Positions 35,644-42,242 of a stretch of DNA of 64,000 nt are shown in pieces. The stretch spans positions 124,001 through 188,000 of the forward strand of contig CAJFVO010000002.1 in assembly GCA_904420555.1 (NCBI GenBank), in the 5' to 3' direction. The notes under the pieces were generated by a model. It saw only the letters and a program-made list of their open reading frames with translations, did no database searches and was not told the DNA's origin. Each line of letters starts with the position of its first letter. Position 1 is the first letter of the stretch. This stretch comes from Candidatus Heritagella intestinalis. GTDB lineage: Bacteria; Bacillota; Clostridia; Oscillospirales; Acutalibacteraceae. The translations under genes were made by a program, and so were the position numbers.

Positions 35644-35959
35644 GCTGTTTTTTCGCTCTATTGCAAGAATTTTTCGGTTGATTTCTGTGCAGAATGGCGG
35701 AGCCTTGGGGACCTAAACTCTTCCAATTTCTGTTGGTTTTGTATTGCCCATCCGGGGCCTTTTCCTCCCGGTTGTTCAGAATATATAAAACGAAGAATTG
35801 AGTTTCGGTTTACATTTTACTAACCGATAATAAATTATAGAAGTTTTGCTTTATTGGCCTTTTGTTTTGTGTTATAATTTACATAGAAGAAGCGGAACCC
35901 CATGAGCAAACCGTAAAAGCCAGTAAAATTATCATCGATTTATGTTAGGAGGTGCCGTG

Positions 35960-36646
35960 ATGACTGCGAAATCCCGCAGCAAGAAAATCATTTTGGCCTG
36001 CCTTGCCTGCATTCTGGCAACCGTATTTCTTGCCATGGCAGGATGCAGCGCTCCCCAGGAGGCCGCCCAGCTCCCTGACCCGGAACCACAGACTTGGGAA
36101 CAGACGATGGAGGAAGCCGGTTCCGCCGCCGGCTATGGATGGAAGCTCCCACAGACTGTGGACACCTTTTACAGTGTGGAAGACGCTGTAAAAGACGCCG
36201 AAGCCATTGTGTACGGCAGAATCGTTGGAGAACCCTCCGCTTGGGAAGAAACGGAGGACGGGAGTTACCTCCCCTGCGATCTGAGTTCCGCCCAGGCCGA
36301 CTGCTTCCAGTACTCTGTGGAAGTCCTGGCCGACGGCCTGGGGCATTTCTCCCCCGGCGAAAAGATTTCCGTAAGCGTGCGGACTTCCCATCTGATGGAA
36401 ACGAGCCATCCCGCTGCCGGCACGGAGATTATCGTTCCCCTGCTCTCCTGGGAGGAAGACGGGAAATTGGGGATGCTCATGGGCGATGTGCCTACCTGCT
36501 TCCTGGTAACAGACAGCGGCCATATCCTCTCCATCGGGAACCAGGGCTACCTTTTCTCCGGTCTGGGGGCTAATGCCCTCTGGGAAGAAATGCTCCGCTG
36601 TCACGAGGATCCCTCGCAGGAAATGGTTGGCAATCCGCTGCTCTGA
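35960..36646 (+). CDS. lipoprotein, unknown function
   Basis: 228 residues; the ATG at 35960 has AGGAGG eight bases upstream. A basic start (MTAKSRSKK), hydrophobic helix and lipobox LAMAGC give an acylated Cys near residue 30. The mature protein is acidic, with a beta-rich middle (AIVYGRIVGEPSAWEE..., KISVSVRTSHLME, GTEIIVPLLSW) and no recognised enzyme motif. Monocistronic, followed by a perfect terminator. The AT-rich upstream region has a TATAAT-like element near 35872 (TGTTATAAT, extended -10 type). Confidence 0.85.
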   Translation: MTAKSRSKKIILACLACILATVFLAMAGCSAPQEAAQLPDPEPQTWEQTMEEAGSAAGYGWKLPQTVDTFYSVEDAVKDAEAIVYGRIVGEPSAWEETEDGSYLPCDLSSAQADCFQYSVEVLADGLGHFSPGEKISVSVRTSHLMETSHPAAGTEIIVPLLSWEEDGKLGMLMGDVPTCFLVTDSGHILSIGNQGYLFSGLGANALWEEMLRCHEDPSQEMVGNPLL

Positions 36647-36660
36647 CGCTGTTTCTCATG

Positions 36661-36702
36661 TAAAATTCCCCGGCGGCTCCGAAAGCTGCCGGGGAATTTT
36701 CT
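36661..36702 (+). terminator. terminator of the 35960 lipoprotein gene
   Basis: AAAATTCCCCGGC, loop, GCCGGGGAATTTT, TCTG; the flanking A and T runs make it usable in both directions, also for the convergent PlsY-like gene at 36741. Confidence 0.85.
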
Positions 36703-36740
36703 GCCCTTTGATGGCCGTTTCTTCTTTGTGAGGCACTGCC

Positions 36741-37412
36741 TTATTGGTGGTTCTGATCCCGGTACGGATCCTGAGCCGCCGGAGTCCCCTTCTTCTTCGG
36801 GGCCCATCCCAGCCGGACATGGGCCTTTTCCCCGTGGTACTGCTTCAGATGCTTGCCCACCACAACCAAGGAAATAATGGCGGCCCCCAGCACCAGAGAG
36901 CGCTCAGAAATCAGGGAAAAGCACAATAGGGTCAAACAGCCATAGGTGACAATGGAGCGGTGCAGGTGGGGCTGGATCACCACCACCAAGGAAAACAGCA
37001 GGTAACAGCCCACCAGAATACCCAGGGCCCGCAAATCCGGCCAAAGGCCCAGCAGAACCCCAAAGGAAACCGCAATGGCCTTGCCGCCCCGGCGGATACG
37101 CCAGAAGGGGAAGGCGTGGCCCAGCACCGGAGCCGCCAGCACTGCCGCAAACCAGAGGTTCTCCCGGTCCAGCACTCTCCCTGCCGCCCAGACCGGCAGA
37201 AAGCCCTTGGCCAGCTCCAAAAGCAGTACAAACAATCCCATAGCGGCCCCGGTCTTTTCAAAGGCATGGAAAGTGCCGGGGTTCTGGTCGTCGGTGCCCT
37301 GGGTCACATCAGTGTGCAGCAGGTATTTGGGCACCAGATAGGCAAACAGGATGCTCCCGCTGGCGTATCCCAGCAGGGCATACCAAAAATAAGGGGCATT
37401 CAGCGCTTTCAT
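36741..37412 (-). CDS. PlsY-like glycerol-3-phosphate acyltransferase, divergent
   Basis: 223 residues and about six membrane helices. PlsY motifs are recognisable but altered. GSILFAYLV stands for GSI(P/N)xAYL, QGTDDQNPGTFHAF replaces the usual GSGNxGATN, and LGHAFPFWRIRRGGKAIAV replaces GHxxPxFxxFKGGKG. The ATG at 37412 has AAAGGAG; an ATG eight codons earlier is possible. It follows a diacylglycerol glucosyltransferase gene by 45 bases, so both should act on membrane lipids. It may be a true acyltransferase with another substrate or a degenerate paralogue. Confidence 0.8.
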   Translation of the reverse strand: MKALNAPYFWYALLGYASGSILFAYLVPKYLLHTDVTQGTDDQNPGTFHAFEKTGAAMGLFVLLLELAKGFLPVWAAGRVLDRENLWFAAVLAAPVLGHAFPFWRIRRGGKAIAVSFGVLLGLWPDLRALGILVGCYLLFSLVVVIQPHLHRSIVTYGCLTLLCFSLISERSLVLGAAIISLVVVGKHLKQYHGEKAHVRLGWAPKKKGTPAAQDPYRDQNHQ

Positions 37413-37457
37413 AGCGGTCTCCTTTCCTTCATTCATTTCCTTCTCTCATACAAGAAC

Positions 37458-38567
37458 TTAAAACCGGCCGGACTCCGCCAAGCGGATGAGCTTCACCGCC
37501 GCCTGGGGGTCGATGTTGTCCCGCTGGGCCTTGCGCATCTTCTCCCGCTCCGAGGCTTCTAACAGGCGCTTGCCCGCCTCCACCTGTTCCTGGATTTTCC
37601 GGGCCGGCAGGGACATGCCCCGGCTCCCGAAGAACTCCAGATTGGCGGTTTCGCAGCCGGGAATGGGGTTGGTGTGGACAATGGGGATGCGCCGCACCGC
37701 CGCCTCTGTAGAGGTGAGGCCTCCGGGCTTGGTGAAAATCACATCGCAGGCGGCCATATACCGGTGAACCTCCCGGGTAAACCCCAGAATGTGTACCCGC
37801 TCCGAAGCCCCGAAGAGCTTCTTCAGGGTCTTTTCCAAGCTCTGGTTGCTGCCGCAGATAATCACCACCGAGTCTCCCGGCTCCCGCTGGCGCAGGAGCT
37901 CCGACACAAACAGATGAATTTTGCCAAAACCCATGCTGCCTCCCATGACCAGATAGGCTTTGCCGTCCTGGGGCAGGCCGCACTTCTGCCGGGCTTCTTC
38001 CCGGGTTTCCGGCTCCGAAAAGGCCGGCCGCACCGGGATTCCCAGGGGAAAGAGCTTTTCGGCAGGGATGCCCCGGTGGACATACTCCTCCATTAAATCC
38101 GGATGGGGCAGGATATACCCGTCGCACCGGGTCTCCTCCCAAAAGGGGATGCAGGTGTAGTCTGTGCCCACTGCCAGCACGGGAATGTCCGTCATGCCCC
38201 GGCGCTTCATATAGGTGAGGGTTTCCGCCGGGAACAGATGGGGCGTGACAATGACGTCGGCAGGGTGCTTTTCCAGATAGCGGGCCAGAGGCTTCGCCAA
38301 AAAATGATTGGCGTAGTACACCGGGGACTGGCGCTTGGCGGAAGAGAGCTTCCCGCCCGCCTGATACAGCATATGAAAGGCCCCGGGGGCGTGTTTCACC
38401 ATGCCCACATAAGAGCCCCCCACCATCCGGGAAACCCGCTGGCCCGCCAGCAGCATCATGTCTTCCATCCGGGCCTCGTGACCCATGCGCTGGGCCCACT
38501 CCATTACCGCCCGTCCGGCGGCGTTGTGGCCCTCTCCTGTATTGCAGGACAGTATCAAAAATTTCAT
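37458..38567 (-). CDS. diacylglycerol glucosyltransferase (UgtP/MGDG synthase family)
   Basis: 369 residues, GT28-type fold. The N-terminal MGDG-synthase domain begins LILSCNTGEGHNAAG. The C-terminal nucleotide-sugar domain has VMGGSMGFGK near 210 and the conserved DVIFTKPGGLTSTEA with the GG-(L/T)-T-x-(A/S)-E motif, then PIPGCETANLEFF. Adds glucose (or galactose) from UDP-sugar to diacylglycerol, giving glycolipids and lipoteichoic-acid anchors. AAGGAGAGG precedes the ATG. First gene of a two-gene lipid operon. Confidence 0.93.
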   Translation of the reverse strand: MKFLILSCNTGEGHNAAGRAVMEWAQRMGHEARMEDMMLLAGQRVSRMVGGSYVGMVKHAPGAFHMLYQAGGKLSSAKRQSPVYYANHFLAKPLARYLEKHPADVIVTPHLFPAETLTYMKRRGMTDIPVLAVGTDYTCIPFWEETRCDGYILPHPDLMEEYVHRGIPAEKLFPLGIPVRPAFSEPETREEARQKCGLPQDGKAYLVMGGSMGFGKIHLFVSELLRQREPGDSVVIICGSNQSLEKTLKKLFGASERVHILGFTREVHRYMAACDVIFTKPGGLTSTEAAVRRIPIVHTNPIPGCETANLEFFGSRGMSLPARKIQEQVEAGKRLLEASEREKMRKAQRDNIDPQAAVKLIRLAESGRF

Positions 38568-38749
38568 AGCCCTCTCCTTTTCCCTATTTTTAGAAATCCC
38601 TTTCCTATTGAAACGCCCGCCTTCTCTTCCCGCAGGCGATTCCGGAAGTTTTTCTGTTATTGAGCATCATAGCACGGTTTCGACAGAAAATAAAGCCCTT
38701 CCCCAACAAGATTCTTTTTCCCCAAGCCTTTTGCCGCCGGAAAGCAAAT

Positions 38750-38781
38750 CTCCCCCACTGCGGAGGGCCGCGGCGGGGGAG
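38750..38781 (-). terminator. hairpin after the transketolase genes
   Basis: CTCCCCC, loop, GGGGGAG, then ATTTGCTTT on the minus strand, shortly after the stop at 38794. The T-run is weak. Confidence 0.5.
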
Positions 38782-38793
38782 AAAAACAGGGAA

Positions 38794-39741
38794 TTATGCT
38801 TTGTGAAGGACTTCCTTCACCACTTCTTCAATGTGCTCCGCAGAGAGGCCGAACTCCTTGAGCAGGTCCACGGCCGGGCCGGAATGACCAAACACATCGT
38901 TGACGCCGATGCGGGTGACGGGAACCGGGCATTCCTCGCAGACCACAGCGCTGACAGCCTCGCCCAGGCCGCCGATGATGTTGTGCTCTTCCACGGTGAC
39001 AATGCGGCCGGTTTCCTTGGCGGCCTTGACGATGATCTCCCGGTCAATGGGCTTGATGGTGTGGATGTTGATGACCCGGGCGTCGATGCCGGCGGCCTCC
39101 AATGCCTTGGCGGCCTTGACGGCCTCGCCCACCATGAGGCCCGTGGCCACAATGGTGATGTCCTTGCCGTCCCGGAGGGTAATGCCCTTGCCCAGCTCAA
39201 AATGATAGTCGTCGTTATTGTTGATGCTTTCCACTGCCAGGCGGCCCAGACGGATATACACCGGGCCCTGGTGGGCGGCAGCGGCCTTGACGGCGGCCAG
39301 CATCTCATAGTGGTCGCTGGGGTTGAGGACCACCATGCCGGGGATGGTGCGCATCAGGGCGATGTCCTCGCAGCACTGGTGGGTAGCGCCGTCCTCACCG
39401 GTGGAGATGCCCGCGTGGGAGCCGGCAATCTTCACGTTCAGGTGGGGATAGCCCACGGAGTTGCGCACCTGCTCAAAGGCGCGGCCTGCGGAGAACATGG
39501 CAAAGGACGCTGCAAAGGGGATCTTGCCGCAGGTGGCCAGGCCGGCGGCGATACCGATCATGTTGCACTCGGCAATGCCGCAGTCGATAAAGCGGTGGGG
39601 ATATGCCTTTTTAAAGGTACCGGTCTTGGTGGCCGCAGCCAGGTCCGCGTCCAGCACCACTACATCGGGGTTCTCCTGGGCCAGCTGCACCAGGGCCTCG
39701 CCGAAGCTCTCTCTTGTTGCCTTTTTCACCATCTCAGCCAT
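38794..39741 (-). CDS. transketolase, C-terminal subunit
   Basis: 315 residues: pyrimidine-binding and C-terminal domains of a split transketolase. The conserved Glu region ADLAAATKTGTF and the DIALMRTIPGMVV segment are typical; GQT/H-type contacts include AGSHAGISTGEDGATHQ. The ATG lies one base after the partner's stop. Acts with the 39743 product in the non-oxidative pentose phosphate pathway. Confidence 0.96.
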   Translation of the reverse strand: MAEMVKKATRESFGEALVQLAQENPDVVVLDADLAAATKTGTFKKAYPHRFIDCGIAECNMIGIAAGLATCGKIPFAASFAMFSAGRAFEQVRNSVGYPHLNVKIAGSHAGISTGEDGATHQCCEDIALMRTIPGMVVLNPSDHYEMLAAVKAAAAHQGPVYIRLGRLAVESINNNDDYHFELGKGITLRDGKDITIVATGLMVGEAVKAAKALEAAGIDARVINIHTIKPIDREIIVKAAKETGRIVTVEEHNIIGGLGEAVSAVVCEECPVPVTRIGVNDVFGHSGPAVDLLKEFGLSAEHIEEVVKEVLHKA

Positions 39742-39742
39742 T

Positions 39743-40588
39743 TTATTCCGCCTCCAATTCCGCCAGAGCCTTGCGCAGCTCCTGCATGGCAATTTCATAC
39801 TGTTCCGCGTTGGGAGCCGTTCCGTGCCAGCCCACCTGGTTCTCCATGAAGGAAACGCCCTTGCCCTTGACGGTCTTGGCAATAATGGCGCAGGGCTTGC
39901 CCTTCACCGTCTTGGCGTGCTCAAACGCCGCCTCGATTTCGTCAAAGCAGTGGCCGTTGATGGTGGTCACGTCAAAGCCAAAGGCCTCAAACTTCTTGTC
40001 GATGGGTTCCGGGCCGGCAACCTCGCTGACAGGGCCGTCAATCTGCAGGCCGTTGTAGTCCACGATGACGCACAGGTTGTCCAGCTTCTGATGACCGGCG
40101 AACATAGCGGCCTCCCACACCTGGCCTTCCTCGATCTCGCCGTCTCCCAGCAGGGTGTATACCCGGTAGTCCTTGTTGTCCATCTTGCCGGCCTTGGCCA
40201 TGCCGCAGGCAGCGGAGATGCCCTGGCCCAGGGAGCCGGAGCTCATGTCAACGCCGGGGGTGCCCTTCATGTCCGGGTGGCCCTGGAGCATAGCGCCGAT
40301 GTGGCGGAGCTTTTTCAGCTCGTCCATGGGGAAATAGCCCCGGAGAGCCAGGGCTGCATACAGGCCGGGAGCACAATGGCCCTTGGAGAGCACAAAGCGG
40401 TCACGGTCCGGGTCCTTGGGGTTCTCCGGGTCAATGTGCATCTCCTGAAAGTAGAGATAGGTATACAGGTCTGCTGCGGAAAGGGACCCGCCCGGATGAC
40501 CTGATTTGGCGTGGAATACGCCCTCGATTGCGCCCATGCGCACCTTACAGGCAGCAATTTTCAGCTGTTTTTTTTCACTGCTGTTCAT
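39743..40588 (-). CDS. transketolase, N-terminal subunit
   Basis: 281 residues: thiamine-diphosphate-binding domain. Motif GDGEIEEGQVWEA...N is the metal/cofactor site; HSGHPGGS-like KSGHPGGSLSAADL and SLGQGISAACGMA are diagnostic. AGGAGG precedes the ATG. Split enzymes are frequent in clostridia. Confidence 0.96.
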   Translation of the reverse strand: MNSSEKKQLKIAACKVRMGAIEGVFHAKSGHPGGSLSAADLYTYLYFQEMHIDPENPKDPDRDRFVLSKGHCAPGLYAALALRGYFPMDELKKLRHIGAMLQGHPDMKGTPGVDMSSGSLGQGISAACGMAKAGKMDNKDYRVYTLLGDGEIEEGQVWEAAMFAGHQKLDNLCVIVDYNGLQIDGPVSEVAGPEPIDKKFEAFGFDVTTINGHCFDEIEAAFEHAKTVKGKPCAIIAKTVKGKGVSFMENQVGWHGTAPNAEQYEIAMQELRKALAELEAE

Positions 40589-40673
40589 TTTCTGACCTCC
40601 TGTTTTCGGTTTTCAGCCTGACGCCGGCCTTCCTTGGTACTCTTTTCGGAAGCAGCGGCTTTGTTTCAAAAAT

Positions 40674-40702
40674 ATCATACCATAATTCCCTCTAATGTGC
40701 AA
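40674..40702 (-). promoter_or_regulatory. sigma-A promoter of the transketolase operon
   Basis: Minus strand: TTGCAC, 17 bases, TATGAT. Confidence 0.65.
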
Positions 40703-40797
40703 ACCGGGAGCCATAGGATTTCCACAAAAGAGCGGGAATTTTTTTGTGCCGGGTGACACTTGCCTGCCAGGGTTTGATTGTGCTTCCCGGCAAAAAC

Positions 40798-40806
40798 TGT
40801 TATACT
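40798..40806 (+). promoter_or_regulatory. extended -10 promoter of coaBC
   Basis: TGT-TATACT, about 40 bases before the coaBC start; the best upstream -35-like hexamer (TTGATT) is 21 bases away, so the extended -10 probably compensates. Confidence 0.5.
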
Positions 40807-40844
40807 AAATCTATCGACCTCTAAAAAAGGAAGGAGCACCAACC

Positions 40845-42035
40845 ATGCTGAAAGGAAAGACCGTTCTGCTGGGCGTTTCCAGCAGCATTGCCGCTTATAA
40901 AGCCGCCTCCCTGGCGTCTTTGCTGGTGAAGCAGCACGCCAACGTTCATGTGCTCATGACCCAAAACGCCACCCGCTTTATCTCCCCCATGGTATTTGAG
41001 ACCCTCACCGGCAACAAGGCCCCGGTGGACACCTTTGACCGGTGCTTCCAGTTCGACGTGGAGCACATCTCCCTGGCCAAGCAGGCGGACGTGGTCATGG
41101 TGGCCCCGGCTACCGCCAACGTAGCCGCCAAGCTGGCCCACGGCATTGCCGACGATATGCTCACCACTACGGTGCTGGCCTGCAAGTGCCCCAAGCTCCT
41201 CTCCCCGGCCATGAACACCCAGATGTACGAAAACCCCGTGACCCAGGACAACCTGCGGATTCTCCGGGAATACGGCTGGCAGGTGGTGGAGCCCGCCAGC
41301 GGCCATCTGGCCTGCGGGGACAGCGGCAAGGGCAAGCTCCCGGAGCCGGAGGTGCTGCTGGACTGGATTTTGCAGACCATTGCCCGGGAAAAGGACATGG
41401 CCGGCCTAAAGGTGCTGGTCACTGCCGGCCCCACCCAGGAGGCCCTGGACCCGGTGCGGTATCTCACCAACCACTCCTCCGGGAAAATGGGCTACGCCAT
41501 TGCCAAGGCTGCCGCCCGCCGGGGCGCCCAGGTAACGCTGGTCACCGGCCCCACCGCTTTGGAGCGTCCCCGGTTTGTGGAGACCGTGGAGATTGTTTCA
41601 GCGGAGGATATGTTCCGGGAAGTGACCACCCGGGCCCCGGAGCAGGACATCATCATCAAGGCGGCGGCGGTGGCGGACTACACCCCTGTCCAGGTGGCCC
41701 AGGACAAGGTGAAGAAATCCGACAACGACCTGAGCATCCCTCTGAAACGCACCCAGGACATCCTCCAATATCTGGGGGACCACCGCCGGGAAGGCCAGTT
41801 CCTCTGCGGCTTTTCCATGGAGACCCGGGATATGATAGAGAACTCCCGGAAAAAGCTGGAGAAAAAACATGTGGACATGATTGCCGCCAATAACCTAAAG
41901 GAAGCCGGGGCGGGCTTTGCCGTGGACACCAACCTGCTGACCCTCATCACCCGGGACGGGGAAAAAGCCCTGCCCCTGATGAGCAAGGAGGAAGCCGCCG
42001 ACGCCCTGCTGACGGAGATTCTGGCCCGCCGGTAA
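40845..42035 (+). CDS. coaBC: bifunctional CoaBC (PPC synthetase/decarboxylase)
   Basis: 396 residues. The N-terminal flavin decarboxylase (CoaC, about 1-180) has GVSSSIAAYKA, the catalytic His in EHISLA, the FMN-binding APATANVAAKLA and PAMNTQMYENP, and the Cys in HLACGDSGKG. The C-terminal CoaB synthetase starts near 190 (VLVTAGPTQEALDPVRYLTN) with NHSSGKMGYAIA and KAAAVADYTP. Converts 4'-phosphopantothenate and cysteine to phosphopantetheine for CoA. AAGGAAGGAG precedes the ATG. Confidence 0.97.
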   Translation: MLKGKTVLLGVSSSIAAYKAASLASLLVKQHANVHVLMTQNATRFISPMVFETLTGNKAPVDTFDRCFQFDVEHISLAKQADVVMVAPATANVAAKLAHGIADDMLTTTVLACKCPKLLSPAMNTQMYENPVTQDNLRILREYGWQVVEPASGHLACGDSGKGKLPEPEVLLDWILQTIAREKDMAGLKVLVTAGPTQEALDPVRYLTNHSSGKMGYAIAKAAARRGAQVTLVTGPTALERPRFVETVEIVSAEDMFREVTTRAPEQDIIIKAAAVADYTPVQVAQDKVKKSDNDLSIPLKRTQDILQYLGDHRREGQFLCGFSMETRDMIENSRKKLEKKHVDMIAANNLKEAGAGFAVDTNLLTLITRDGEKALPLMSKEEAADALLTEILARR

Positions 42036-42049
42036 ACGCCAAAGCGATA

Positions 42050-42078
42050 TTGACATTTTCAAAAGCAAGTGCTATCAT
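42050..42078 (+). promoter_or_regulatory. strong sigma-A promoter of small RNA 2
   Basis: TTGACA, 17 bases, TATCAT, the same as at 16303-16331. Confidence 0.8.
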
Positions 42079-42084
42079 AAAAAC

Positions 42085-42178
42085 AGAAAAGGCAGGCCAT
42101 CACATTGGTTTGCCCTTCCGGTTTTGTGCTAAGAAATAGCCGTCAACTTTTGGAGGGTTGGGCGGCTATTTCTTTTTT
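42085..42178 (+). ncRNA. small structured RNA, copy 2 (candidate antisense antitoxin)
   Basis: About 94 nt, with a GGCAGGCC/GGTTTGCC stem and the terminator hairpin GAAATAGCCG/CGGCTATTTC (42133-42178) ending in TTTTTT. The linker between the two stems differs in sequence from copy 1, while the stems are kept. Confidence 0.65.
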
Positions 42179-42225
42179 ATGTTAGAAGCGGCTGCCAAAA
42201 ACAAACCGGCTATTCCGATGAGCAC
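42166..42225 (-). CDS. hydrophobic Lys-tailed micro-ORF, copy 2 (toxin-like)
   Basis: From GTG (42225) it would encode a 19-residue peptide (VLIGIAGLFLAAASNIKKK). The frame is closed by TGA seven codons upstream. No ribosome site precedes the GTG; it begins 17 bases after the sbcC stop, so re-initiation is conceivable. The three residue changes from copy 1 are L/I, I/L and H/N. Confidence 0.45.
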   Translation of the reverse strand: MLIGIAGLFLAAASNIKKK

Positions 42226-42242
42226 TAAACAGGCGATTCACG

